Origin: a virus
DNA: 35,580 nucleotides
Virus record (IMG/VR): IMGVR_UViG_3300000116_000078
Coordinates: 1 to 35,580 of that record
Reading direction: 5' to 3' (one strand)
Part shown: positions 23,585 through 33,212 of the stretch, one piece after another
Position numbering within the stretch: the stretch's first letter is position 1
How the letters are laid out: each line of letters begins with the position of its first letter
Position numbers and translations under genes: made by a program
Notes under the pieces: model-generated
Told to the model about the DNA's origin: nothing
Database searches by the model: none
The model's input: only the letters and a program-made list of their open reading frames with translations

Positions 23585-26500
23585 TTGGCTGATCAGAATT
23601 TTAGAGTCAAACATGGTATCTCTCTCGATACCGAGCAAATTATAGACGTAAATAGGAATATTAATGCTGGCGTGGCTACTGTCACCCACGCCAGAGTGTC
23701 AGGAATCACTACAATTGGTATCGTTTCTACTGTCGATCCTGCTACTGGTGGGATCGGCATTGTTACATTCCAGTCAAAGGTTGCAATTCAAAGTGGTACA
23801 CAACTTATTACTATTGCACCACCTAGCCAGAATGCTGGCTTTGTTTCGTCTTATAATTTGACTCTACCAGCCAAGCTTGGTACTGATGGTCAGGTATTAA
23901 CTCTAGGACAGAATGGTATCCTAGGTTTTAACACTGGAGGTTTATACGAAAATAGATATTACGTTTCTGCTGCTAATGGTGACGACAACAATGATGGTCG
24001 TTCAAAACCATTCGCTACAATCAAGAAAGCTGCACAAGCAGCATCATTTAGATCTTTCCAACTTCCTGGTGGTAGATTCCTCGATGCAGGTAACCTCCTC
24101 GAAGTAAACAAATCATTCATTCAGAATGAGGTTGTCGGTTTTATTACCAATACTTATCCTGGAATTCTTGCAAATCCTGACTACGACGAAACAACTTGTA
24201 AGAGAGACGTTGGATATGTTGTTGATGCTATTGTATATGACCTTTCGTTCGGTGGTAACTCCAAATCTAGAGAGGCTGGTCTAGCTTACTGGAATGGTGT
24301 AAATGCTGTTGCTGGTGAAGAGGAAGAAACCATTGCTGGTTTTGATTATATTAAAACCCTCTCAAGATATGTTGTCAATAACGTAGCTATTACAACATCA
24401 TATCAATCTCCAGTATTCAGCACCTCACAATCATTTGATCTAACAATTGCTTATGATGCTGGTTGTGGCATTGGCAATTCTTACAGTGCTGATTGTTGTG
24501 CCGATGTTGTATCTGCTATTGGTTCTTATGTTGGTATTGTAACCAGCGTTATTGGTATTGGTACAACTGCAGCTCCAGCTGAATCACTACCAACAACTCT
24601 GTCCAAACCAATTGCAATCTTTGTTGAGGCTGGTGATTACACCGAAGACAACCCAATTCTTCTCTATGAAGACGTTGCTATCATCGGTGACAACCTAAGA
24701 AACACAATCATTAGACCTCAAAATGCAGGTAAAGACCTGTTCAGGGTCAGGAATGGTTGTTATGTAACGCAGTTTGCGATGAAGGATAACATCGATGCTG
24801 CTGGTTTACCACAATTTGCGTTTGATAATGCTGTTGCATTTGATGATCCAGCCGATCCTTTAGTAAGTAGAACTGGTTATGCAACAAAGAATGATCAACC
24901 AAGAATTACAAGATCTCCATATATTCAGAACTGTTCGATCCTATCATTCTTAGGTGCGAATGGTATTCTTGTTGATGGTTCTAAAGTTGTAACACCTAAC
25001 GTTGCCGTTATTGAAGAAGAAGGTGAAAACCCAGTTGCAGGTGCTCAACCTGAATTTGGTAAATCCATGGTTGCTGCTGCCTTTACCATGGTTTCCTTCG
25101 GTGGTCTGGGTTGGCGTGTTATTAACGATGGTTATTCACAGGTTGTTTCGTGTTTCCAAATCTTTTGTAGATATGGATCACTTGCACAGTCTGGTGGTTA
25201 TCTATCCATTACAAACTCTGCTACAAACTTTGGTCTATACGCACTAAGATCTACTGGTTTCAGTCAAAACTCATTTAGATTTGACCGTGGTAGAATTGCT
25301 GCAACTGGTACTTCTGGTGGTCTGCAAACAATTAAAGTTATTGGTCTTGGAAGAACAGATCAAGATCTTTATGTTACCAGATTCTTTAATAATGCTCTAA
25401 GTGATCAAACTGCAAACTTCAAGCCAGTTGTTACACAGGAAACATTCAACCCTGCTGTTGGCGTTAATACTATAACAGATAGAATTACAATCTCTGGTCA
25501 CGCATTTATTCAAGGTGATACAGTTCTATACATTGGTGATGAAAATGCTTCTCCAGCACTTGTTATTGAAGGTTTGGTTAGTGATAACCAGTATTATGTC
25601 AACTACATTGACGCTAACCAATTCCAACTTTATGAAGATGATAGTTTTACAAGACTAGTCGATCTTAAATCATCTCCTGCTGGTATTAACACATTCCAGA
25701 AAGGTAACGTAGAATTCTTTGCCTCAGAAATCATTAATACGCACTCTCAATATCAAGAACTTGGTATTGGTGCAACAGGTGGAACACCACAGTTTATTTC
25801 TGGTAGAACTGTTACGCAATCAGTATCTGGTGGTAATGCTGTTGGTTACGCATTAACTTATATTGATTCAACCAGAAGTCTTGTTGTTTCTGTTGAAGAA
25901 TCTGGTGGAACAAGAAGATTCTTTGCTATTTCAGGCATTGGTGGAGCTGGTCAAATTGCTGACCACCAAGGTTCACCTGTATCGTTCTTTATTGATACTG
26001 TTACTGGAATTGGTACTTATAGAACTGTTGAAACTAAGATTAATTCTACACCTGAAGGAACCGTAATTTCTGGTGTTGCTAACCTTCCTGAAGATTACTA
26101 TTGCCACTTCCACAGACCATCCATTGTTAACTCTTCTGCACACACTTGGGAATACTCTGGATCTGGTACTGACTACAATGCTCTACCACAAAACGGTGGT
26201 GTAACCGATCCTGCAACTGAACAGGTATTCTTCCTTGGTGGTCGTGTTTACTCCTCAGGTACTAACGAACTTGGTGACTTCAAGATTGGTTCATTCATTA
26301 CTGCGTTCAACAGAACTGGTAACATTATCTTTAATAACAAAGTTACCATTGGTCAGTTAGACTCCTTGAGATTGAGTCTGTCTGGTGGTGTTGCTGTTGA
26401 AGAATTCTCCACTGATATTGGACTAGGTGATAATGAAGTTGGTGGTGCTCTAAACTCCAGAATTTCTACTCAGTTAGCTGTTAGATCATTCCTCAACAAT

Positions 26501-29500
26501 AGACTTGGAAACGTAATTGATAAGACTGTTTCTACTAACGCAGTTCCTAGTGCTATTGTTCAGCTAAACGCAACTGGTCAGATCAACGCTGACTTGATTC
26601 CTCCAAAGGTTGTTAACTACTATAGAGCTAATGTTGCTGGCGGTAAGACAGAACTGGTTGATCAAATTCCACCAGTTGACATTAGAAATGGTGACACAGT
26701 TCTTGAACCTTCTCAAGGATTTGTTCTTGTTAGTGATGTCTTTGGTCAATTCCTAAAACTTTCTGATAATACTAGAGATTATAACTATAATAATGGTCAG
26801 CAAGTAGTTAGTGCTGGTAGTGCTGGTGGTGCCATCGGTATTGTTACTATACCAACATCCGCTGGATATGGTGCAACTGGTCTTGTTAAAGGTGTTCTTC
26901 TAAGCATTAACACACTCAATGGTGGTAGTGGTTATACTAACCCTGGTGTTTATACCTGCGTTCTTGATACATCAACTGGTATTGGTACAAGTGCAAGAGC
27001 TGCTATTACGGTTGGTGGTGCAGGTACTGTTACTGCTGTTTCTCTTGTATATGGTGGTAGATACTATGCTGATGGTGATGTTGTTACCATCAATGATCCA
27101 AACCTACTTGGTGGTAGATCTGGCGGCGCTAACTTTAGTGCAACGATTGGAAGTAATAACATTGAGACAAGACTATATCTAAAACTAACAAATAACCAGA
27201 AGTTTACTGGTTCAGCATCTTTACCTGATTATGTTGAAGACGGTGACGCTGTTGGCGTTGGTACTACACTTTCTGCAGAATATACAGCAACATTTGATCC
27301 TACAGATGCAGGAACTGGTGGTGATGTAGACTTCGCTAACGATAGAATTATTGTTGGTGTCAATACATTTGCTGATGGTGATCCTGTTTACTACTATAAT
27401 GATGGTGGCAACGTTGTCAGCACCTTGAGTGGTAATGGTGCATACTATGTTAAGAGAGTTGGTATTACCTCTATTGAACTTTACAACTCTTATGCACTAT
27501 CATCTAAGATTGATTTAGATACAAGTGGTACTGGAACACAGAGAATTGTTAGAGTCGGTGTTAACACTGATAAGAACTCAATTATCTTCCTAAATCACGG
27601 ATTTGCAACTGGTGATTCAGTCAGAGTTTCTGATGCTGCTCCAACAGGAATTACAACTGGTAACTTCTACTATGTTGGTTCTGTTACAGAGAACTCATTT
27701 ACCCTACACGAAGCAAGAACTGATGCTGTTATCTCTGTTAACGGTGCAGTATTCAATGCTGTAGGTCTTACCTCATCGAATGATGCAGGCACTATGACAT
27801 TCACCAAACAGAATGTCATCTACAATGGTACTATCAACACCTCATCTAACCTAGAAGATAACTACACAGTTCTTGCTTCTGGTACTGTAGACGCTGCAAA
27901 CATTACTTCTGGTGTTCTTTCACCAACCAGATTGGGTAGTGGAACTGCTAATGACCAGACCTTCCTAAGAGGTGACTCTGTATACGAAAAGGTAACTAAG
28001 TCAGTTGGTATTGGTACAACTGAACCAATTAGTGCAACTGGTTCAACAGCAGATCTTGCTCCTGCTGGTGTTGGTATTAATACTTACTACGGTAAGGTTC
28101 AGATTTCACTTAACCGTGTAGCATCTACCATTGATACATATTCAACTCTTGGTGTTTCCAGATTTAAGATGTCAACCTTCACCATCGGTGCTGATGGTGC
28201 GGTTTCAATTAAGGATTCACAAACTGGTGATGTTGATGCTGCAACTCTTGGACAACAGGCTGGTGCTTACTATCTAAACCCATCCAACTTTACATCATCT
28301 ATTCCTATCTCGAAGGGTGGTACGGGTCTAGCCGCTCTACCTCCTGCAGGTGCTATTCTACAGGGTAATGGAACATCTTATGACCTTGTAACATCACCAA
28401 CTATTTCTGGTGATTTGACTCTAACTGGTCAGGGTAACTTTAAGGCAGTTGGTGCTGCTATCACTCACGTCAACATCACTGGATTCGGTACTGCCGTAAA
28501 CTTTGAATCACAAAACTCCACATTCACTGGTATTGTATCCTTCACGGGTCCTGATGAGAACATCAGACACACATCTGGTACTGCAACACTTAACAATGTT
28601 AACGTAACTGGTGTTACTTCTGTAACCTCTCTATTCTTTGAATCTCTTGGTGGTACTGCTGGTGCTACAATTCCTTATATCAACAACATTAATACTGTAC
28701 ATACTGGAATTGTTACCTTTAATGCCTCTGATAATAATATCAACTGTACTGCTGGTACACAGGTATTCAACAGAGCTGTATTCACAGGCATTACAACCTT
28801 CCTAGATTTCGTTAACGTTGGTGAGGCTGTATATCAGACAGCAGATGTTAATGGAACACTAACTGTTGGTAACTTTGAGAACCTTGGTGTTAGCACTATT
28901 GGTTGGCTTGAGAGTGACAGCACACTTAACTCTGCTACCCTAAACGTATCTGGTGTATCTACAATCAGTGGTCACCTTGAAGTTGGTGGAACTTTAGATA
29001 TAACTGGCATCTCCACATTTAGAAATAATGTAAAACTTCTTGATGATGACGTTCTTAGTTTTGGTATTGGCGAGGATTTGCAAATTTATCATGATCAAAA
29101 TAATAGTGTAATTCGTGATGTAGGAACTGGTGTTCTTTATATTGGAGGAAATAGTCAAGTTAGATTGTATGGAAGTGGTAATGGTTCTCAACTTGTGACT
29201 GCAACTCAAGGTGGATCAGTAGAACTCTACCACAACAACTCCCTGAAATTAGCAACCGCTGCTTATGGTATTAATGTAACAGGAACTACCGAATCTGACA
29301 ACCTCCTTGTAACTGGTATTAGTACCTTTAACACTAATATTAACCAAGCCGCTGGAACATTAGCTGCAAACATTCTAACAGTTGCAAGTAATGCTACCTT
29401 CTCTGGTAACATCACAGCAAGCACTGGAACCATTACTGCTAACAACTTCACAGGTTCACTTAACCACACCCTAACCAGAGGTTCATACCTAACTGGCAGC

Positions 29501-31681
29501 AACTTCAACAACTCTGCTAGCACCACCTGGGCAGTTGATGCTACATCATCCAACACTGCATCCAAGGTTGTTGCCAGAGACGGTTCTGGTAACTTCGCTG
29601 CTGGTAATATCACTGCTACAAGATTCATTTCTAACGGTTCATTCTCTTCCACCTCTGGTTCTATTCAACTGACTGGTTCTACTGGTAACTGGATCTCTTG
29701 GAATGCTAATGGTGTTGCTGCTCCTACATTTACCACCAGAAGTGCTGGTACTAAGTTAGTCTTATATCCAGGCTTAAGTGCTTCTAGTGTTGATTATGCT
29801 TTAGGTATTCAAGGCAGTACACTTTGGTATTCAGTTCCAAGTACAGGTTCTGTCCATAACTGGTACGGTGGAACCACCAGCATGATGACTCTAACCAACA
29901 GCAACCTCGATGTTGTTGGTAACGTCACAGCTTCCAGACTAATCTCTGATGTTGCACAAGGAACTGCACCACTACAAGTAACCTCAACCACACAGGTTTC
30001 TAACCTTAACGTTTCATTCCTTGAAGGTTATTCAACTGCCACCACAAACACCGCTAACAGAATTGTAAGACGTGATGCTTCTGGTAACTTCAGTGCTGGT
30101 ACGATTACAGTTGGATCTGTATCATCTTCTGGTGCTATTTCTGGTACAGTATTAACTGCAAGCACACGTCTTACAGCTACTGGTGCAAACGCTCCAAACA
30201 CTTTTGCATATCTAAACATTGGATTTAGTGGTTCTGGTATTGAAACTAGAGCAATTGATATTGATGGTGCCTGGGGTGCTGGTGAAAGTAAATCAATTAC
30301 TTTTACTCATGGTGGCAGCTCCACCAATATGGTTGGACAAATTAATTGCCAACATACTAGTCCTGGAAGTAGACTAAGATTTGGTAGATTATATCATAGT
30401 GGTGATTCATCAACTTATATTATGGAGTTGATCTCCACAAATGCTACCAGTGGTTACTTAACAATTAATGGAGGTACAGTTTGGCATTCTTTAAACGATG
30501 GATCTGGATCTGGTCTAGACGCTGACTTATTAGATGGTTTAAACAGTGCTTCGTTCTTGAGATCTGATACTGATGCAGTTACTAGCGCAAGACTTGCTGT
30601 TGGTGGTCACATTGGTTCCAGAAGTCCTGGTTTTAGTGTTAATGGTGACGGCAACTCTTCTCCAATTGCTGCTAAAGTAAGTGATTATAATACAGTATGG
30701 GCAGTTCTTCCTTGGTCTAGTGGACAAACATATATTAGTTCTGGTATTTACTATGATGATGGTTCTTGGATTCATGCATCTGCAGATGCCACTAATTGTT
30801 TGTTTAGGCTTGATGGTGGTGGATGTACTTGGTTTTCATCAAATAATTCTTCTGGATCATGGAACGTTGCTTCTGATGTTTCTTTGTGGACATCTCAAGG
30901 TTATTGGAATAACAGACTATCTACCAGTGTAACTTATAATGGAAATACTATTTGGCACGCTGGAAATGATGGTGCTGGTTCTGGTCTAGATGCTGACACT
31001 GTTGATGGATATCAATTCTTAAATACTCAAGGCATCTCAGCGACTGGTAACTTTGGTCAATGGTTTGGTCATAGTACCTACACTGATTTCAACGCTAGTA
31101 TTTCATATTGGGGTTGGAATTATGTTCAGGGAAATACAAATGCTCCTAACAGCACATCTTCACAATGGTATAGAAACAGAGTTTCTCTTGGATCCCAATA
31201 TGGTATAAATTATTCTTCTGGTCATTATTGGCTGGAGATGGCATATCCAAGAGCTAATAATACAACTGCTGGTCACATGTGGGTCAGAACCTGTGAGAAT
31301 GGATCTGTAGGAGGTTGGACTCAAGTTGGTGCAAATATTATTGGTAACTTTACCGCAACTGGTACAGTTACCTCAAGTTCTGATGCTAGACTCAAAGAAA
31401 ATATCACCACAATTGATAATGCTCTAAGCAAAGTTCTAAATCTACGTGGTGTTGAATATGATCGTCCTGATTTAGAAGGATCACCACATCATATTGGTGT
31501 CATCGCTCAAGAAATTGAGGAAATTATTCCTGAAGTTGTTTCTGAAGATGATTCTGGTTATAAGAAAGTTGCTTATGGCAACTTGGTTGGTCTACTAATT
31601 GAAGCAATCAAAGAACAAAATGATACCATAAATACGTTGAAAGCAGAAGTAGAAACCCTCAAATCAAAACTAGGAGACTGA
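23585..31681 (+). CDS. Giant structural protein 3 (2698 residues) with C-terminal S74 self-cleaving chaperone
   Basis: The start is TTG 23585, giving MADQNFRVKHGISLD with AAGGGGA about 10 bases upstream. No ATG fits better. Residues about 119-375 contain the shared beta-helix start (RYYVSAANGDDNNDGRS; FATIKKAA; LRNTIIRP) with a long insertion in the middle. The body has 'HGFATGD' type beta modules, 'TLNNVNVTGVTSV' shaft repeats, a module with LQIYHDQNNSVIRDVGTGVL near 29080, and two IWHAGND/WHSLNDG...GLDAD modules. The C-terminus is a peptidase S74 intramolecular chaperone: SSDARLKENI with Ser2599, HHIGVIAQEIEEIIPEVV and a final coiled coil. S74 domains assist trimer folding and then cut themselves off just before the Ser. 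The mature fibre would therefore be about 2598 residues. Confidence 0.88.
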   Translation: MADQNFRVKHGISLDTEQIIDVNRNINAGVATVTHARVSGITTIGIVSTVDPATGGIGIVTFQSKVAIQSGTQLITIAPPSQNAGFVSSYNLTLPAKLGTDGQVLTLGQNGILGFNTGGLYENRYYVSAANGDDNNDGRSKPFATIKKAAQAASFRSFQLPGGRFLDAGNLLEVNKSFIQNEVVGFITNTYPGILANPDYDETTCKRDVGYVVDAIVYDLSFGGNSKSREAGLAYWNGVNAVAGEEEETIAGFDYIKTLSRYVVNNVAITTSYQSPVFSTSQSFDLTIAYDAGCGIGNSYSADCCADVVSAIGSYVGIVTSVIGIGTTAAPAESLPTTLSKPIAIFVEAGDYTEDNPILLYEDVAIIGDNLRNTIIRPQNAGKDLFRVRNGCYVTQFAMKDNIDAAGLPQFAFDNAVAFDDPADPLVSRTGYATKNDQPRITRSPYIQNCSILSFLGANGILVDGSKVVTPNVAVIEEEGENPVAGAQPEFGKSMVAAAFTMVSFGGLGWRVINDGYSQVVSCFQIFCRYGSLAQSGGYLSITNSATNFGLYALRSTGFSQNSFRFDRGRIAATGTSGGLQTIKVIGLGRTDQDLYVTRFFNNALSDQTANFKPVVTQETFNPAVGVNTITDRITISGHAFIQGDTVLYIGDENASPALVIEGLVSDNQYYVNYIDANQFQLYEDDSFTRLVDLKSSPAGINTFQKGNVEFFASEIINTHSQYQELGIGATGGTPQFISGRTVTQSVSGGNAVGYALTYIDSTRSLVVSVEESGGTRRFFAISGIGGAGQIADHQGSPVSFFIDTVTGIGTYRTVETKINSTPEGTVISGVANLPEDYYCHFHRPSIVNSSAHTWEYSGSGTDYNALPQNGGVTDPATEQVFFLGGRVYSSGTNELGDFKIGSFITAFNRTGNIIFNNKVTIGQLDSLRLSLSGGVAVEEFSTDIGLGDNEVGGALNSRISTQLAVRSFLNNRLGNVIDKTVSTNAVPSAIVQLNATGQINADLIPPKVVNYYRANVAGGKTELVDQIPPVDIRNGDTVLEPSQGFVLVSDVFGQFLKLSDNTRDYNYNNGQQVVSAGSAGGAIGIVTIPTSAGYGATGLVKGVLLSINTLNGGSGYTNPGVYTCVLDTSTGIGTSARAAITVGGAGTVTAVSLVYGGRYYADGDVVTINDPNLLGGRSGGANFSATIGSNNIETRLYLKLTNNQKFTGSASLPDYVEDGDAVGVGTTLSAEYTATFDPTDAGTGGDVDFANDRIIVGVNTFADGDPVYYYNDGGNVVSTLSGNGAYYVKRVGITSIELYNSYALSSKIDLDTSGTGTQRIVRVGVNTDKNSIIFLNHGFATGDSVRVSDAAPTGITTGNFYYVGSVTENSFTLHEARTDAVISVNGAVFNAVGLTSSNDAGTMTFTKQNVIYNGTINTSSNLEDNYTVLASGTVDAANITSGVLSPTRLGSGTANDQTFLRGDSVYEKVTKSVGIGTTEPISATGSTADLAPAGVGINTYYGKVQISLNRVASTIDTYSTLGVSRFKMSTFTIGADGAVSIKDSQTGDVDAATLGQQAGAYYLNPSNFTSSIPISKGGTGLAALPPAGAILQGNGTSYDLVTSPTISGDLTLTGQGNFKAVGAAITHVNITGFGTAVNFESQNSTFTGIVSFTGPDENIRHTSGTATLNNVNVTGVTSVTSLFFESLGGTAGATIPYINNINTVHTGIVTFNASDNNINCTAGTQVFNRAVFTGITTFLDFVNVGEAVYQTADVNGTLTVGNFENLGVSTIGWLESDSTLNSATLNVSGVSTISGHLEVGGTLDITGISTFRNNVKLLDDDVLSFGIGEDLQIYHDQNNSVIRDVGTGVLYIGGNSQVRLYGSGNGSQLVTATQGGSVELYHNNSLKLATAAYGINVTGTTESDNLLVTGISTFNTNINQAAGTLAANILTVASNATFSGNITASTGTITANNFTGSLNHTLTRGSYLTGSNFNNSASTTWAVDATSSNTASKVVARDGSGNFAAGNITATRFISNGSFSSTSGSIQLTGSTGNWISWNANGVAAPTFTTRSAGTKLVLYPGLSASSVDYALGIQGSTLWYSVPSTGSVHNWYGGTTSMMTLTNSNLDVVGNVTASRLISDVAQGTAPLQVTSTTQVSNLNVSFLEGYSTATTNTANRIVRRDASGNFSAGTITVGSVSSSGAISGTVLTASTRLTATGANAPNTFAYLNIGFSGSGIETRAIDIDGAWGAGESKSITFTHGGSSTNMVGQINCQHTSPGSRLRFGRLYHSGDSSTYIMELISTNATSGYLTINGGTVWHSLNDGSGSGLDADLLDGLNSASFLRSDTDAVTSARLAVGGHIGSRSPGFSVNGDGNSSPIAAKVSDYNTVWAVLPWSSGQTYISSGIYYDDGSWIHASADATNCLFRLDGGGCTWFSSNNSSGSWNVASDVSLWTSQGYWNNRLSTSVTYNGNTIWHAGNDGAGSGLDADTVDGYQFLNTQGISATGNFGQWFGHSTYTDFNASISYWGWNYVQGNTNAPNSTSSQWYRNRVSLGSQYGINYSSGHYWLEMAYPRANNTTAGHMWVRTCENGSVGGWTQVGANIIGNFTATGTVTSSSDARLKENITTIDNALSKVLNLRGVEYDRPDLEGSPHHIGVIAQEIEEIIPEVVSEDDSGYKKVAYGNLVGLLIEAIKEQNDTINTLKAEVETLKSKLGD

Positions 31682-31682
31682 A

Positions 31683-31961
31683 ATGGCTTTAACTGTAGAA
31701 ATTCCTGAAATTGAAGAAGGTCAAAAACAAGTTGACGTTCTTTTTGTAAATGAAGAAGGATTGGTACTTAGAAAAACACTTAATGTGCCAAGATCTAATG
31801 GTGAAGTGAATCAAGAATTATTTGATGAGATTGTAGAAGATCAAAAACGTGGTGTTGAAATGAAAATTATGCTGGGTGCTGTTGAATTGCAAGATAGAGA
31901 AACTCTAGATGTGGATCCAAATCTTCAAAATGATATTCCAGAAGGGTTTCCTGGAACCTAA
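31683..31961 (+). CDS. Small acidic hypothetical protein (92 residues)
   Basis: A 92-residue acidic protein beginning MALTVEIPEIEEGQKQVDVL. It lies one base after the stop of giant gene 3, so it is almost certainly translated from the same message. It has no Cys, signal peptide or membrane segment. It appears to have a beta-rich first half and a helical middle (NQELFDEIVEDQKRG). I do not recognise a family. Its position directly behind an S74-bearing fibre gene and before tip genes suggests a small fibre-associated or chaperone role, which is inference only. Confidence 0.7.
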   Translation: MALTVEIPEIEEGQKQVDVLFVNEEGLVLRKTLNVPRSNGEVNQELFDEIVEDQKRGVEMKIMLGAVELQDRETLDVDPNLQNDIPEGFPGT

Positions 31962-31963
31962 CG

Positions 31964-31971
31964 TATAAATA
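31964..31971 (+). promoter_or_regulatory. T4-type late promoter (TATAAATA)
   Basis: An exact TATAAATA box starts 2 bases after the preceding stop and lies 29 bases before ATG 32001. A Shine-Dalgarno-like AGGGGGG follows at 31990-31996. It would drive the 57-residue gene and the collar-protein trio. Confidence 0.75.
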
Positions 31972-32000
31972 CTTCAAACCTTAGTTTCTAGGGGGGTATT

Positions 32001-32174
32001 ATGTCACAGGAAATTGGAGTTGGTGGTGGTGGAAACATCATGCGCCAAGATCAAAATATTACATCTAACACCACATTATCAGCCAATCAAAACTATATGA
32101 GTATTGGTCCCGTGCAGATCAATTCTGGCGTCACTGTCACAGTTCCTTCAGGAACAACTTGGGTAGTAGTTTAA
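32001..32174 (+). CDS. 57-residue stand-alone beta tip protein
   Basis: The frame ATG 32001 to TAA 32174 encodes 57 residues: a Gly-rich start (MSQEIGVGGGGNIMRQDQ), then ITSNTTLSANQNYMSIGPVQ, and the ending SGVTVTVPSGTTWVVV. I recognise the last part as a short beta-strand module that often closes the C-terminus of marine phage fibre proteins. Here it is an independent gene with its own late promoter and strong ribosome site, 9 bases before the first collar gene. A cap or tip subunit for a fibre is plausible. Confidence 0.7.
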   Translation: MSQEIGVGGGGNIMRQDQNITSNTTLSANQNYMSIGPVQINSGVTVTVPSGTTWVVV

Positions 32175-32183
32175 TTAAAAATT

Positions 32184-32687
32184 ATGTCACAAAGTAGTAT
32201 TCTTAAAGTAAACGATATTCAGGATCTTGATGGAAACAGCCTAATTGGTGGCGGTACTCCAGCAGGAACTGTATTCTTTTACACATCTTCTAGCACTCCA
32301 TCAGGATACCTGACCTGTAATGGTGCTTCGGTGTCAACATCAACTTATGCAAGTTTATTTGCTGCCATTGGATATACCTACGGTGGATCTGGTGGTTCAT
32401 TTAATGTACCCGATCTTCGTGGTGAGTTTGTTAGAGGTTGGGACGATGGTAGAGGTGTAGACTCTGGTAGAACACTTGGTTCTTTCCAGGATCACAACTT
32501 TTCTTCTCACCGCCATAATTTTAATGCTGGATCTTCTGAAAACGGCGGTGGTCGTGACTGTGGTTGCTATCCACGTACAGACTGCACCGACCTAAGAGGT
32601 AACGTAAGAGCTGATAGTTTGGCTAACACTGGTGGCAATGAAACCAGACCAAGAAACTATGCTCTACATGCAATCATTAAATTCTGA
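32184..32687 (+). CDS. Tail-collar domain protein A (tip adhesin candidate)
   Basis: A 167-residue protein. The N-terminal tag SSILKVNDIQDLDGNSLIGG precedes a tail-collar domain (PSGYLTCNGASVSTSTYASL; FNVPDLRGEFVRGWD), then the shared GRGVDS box and an HxH motif (His109, His111). A variable Cys-containing tip follows (ENGGGRDCGCYPRTDC, Cys126, 128 and 134), and the end is GGNETRPRNYALHAIIKF. T4 gp12 uses a comparable collar plus HxH arrangement to build a zinc-bound receptor-binding trimer. The first of three tandem paralogues, it has a weak ribosome site and begins 9 bases after the 57-residue gene. It is probably a short fibre or interchangeable tip; the receptor is unknown. Confidence 0.85.
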   Translation: MSQSSILKVNDIQDLDGNSLIGGGTPAGTVFFYTSSSTPSGYLTCNGASVSTSTYASLFAAIGYTYGGSGGSFNVPDLRGEFVRGWDDGRGVDSGRTLGSFQDHNFSSHRHNFNAGSSENGGGRDCGCYPRTDCTDLRGNVRADSLANTGGNETRPRNYALHAIIKF

Positions 32688-32697
32688 GGAAAGATAA

Positions 32698-33189
32698 ATG
32701 AGCGTAATTAAGGTAACATCTATTGTTGATTTTGATGGAAACGACCTACTCGGCGGATTAACTGCTGCTGGTCTTATTTACATGTATGCTGGCAGCACTG
32801 CTCCGACAAATTTTTTGAAATGTAACGGTGCATCATTGTCAACATCAACTTATGCCAATTTATTTGGTGCAATTGGTTATACCTATGGTGGTTCTGGATC
32901 AAACTTTAACGTTCCTGATTTGAGAGGATATTTTGTTAGGGGTTGGGATGATGGTAGAGGCGTAGATAGTTCTAGAACCATCGGATCATCACAAACCGAT
33001 GCTTATCAGTCTCACAGACACTCTCTTCAACGTGGAACTTCCGAGAATGGTTGCTGTAGAGATGATGGCGGTGCTCCTCAGGTAGATTGTAGTAATCTTT
33101 GCGGCATGTCTGGTTCTGTTATGAACGATACTGGTAGCAACGAGACAAAACCAAGAAACCGTGCAATGATGTTTATCATTTCATACTAA
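32698..33189 (+). CDS. Tail-collar domain protein B (tip adhesin candidate)
   Basis: A 163-residue paralogue of the preceding gene with the same order. The parts are: tag (SVIKVTSIVDFDGNDLLGG), collar (FLKCNGASLSTSTYANLFGA; FNVPDLRGYFVRGWDDGRG), HxH (His106, His108), a variable tip, and an end SNETKPRNRAMMFIISY. The variable segment ENGCCRDDGGAPQVDCSNLC has four Cys (119, 120, 131, 135) at positions different from the neighbours. The collar region is close to protein A, so the divergence concentrates in the tip. A good ribosome site (GAGGAAAG) lies before ATG 32698, 10 bases after the previous stop. Confidence 0.85.
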   Translation: MSVIKVTSIVDFDGNDLLGGLTAAGLIYMYAGSTAPTNFLKCNGASLSTSTYANLFGAIGYTYGGSGSNFNVPDLRGYFVRGWDDGRGVDSSRTIGSSQTDAYQSHRHSLQRGTSENGCCRDDGGAPQVDCSNLCGMSGSVMNDTGSNETKPRNRAMMFIISY

Positions 33190-33192
33190 ATA
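33186..33192 (+). promoter_or_regulatory. Candidate late promoter (CTAAATA)
   Basis: CTAAATAAC spans the TAA stop of collar gene B and lies 20 bases before ATG 33213. It has the same sequence as the element at 6706-6712. It could give collar gene C and the chaperone genes a separate late transcript. Confidence 0.45.
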
Positions 33193-33212
33193 ACACTACC
33201 TAGGGTCGAATC

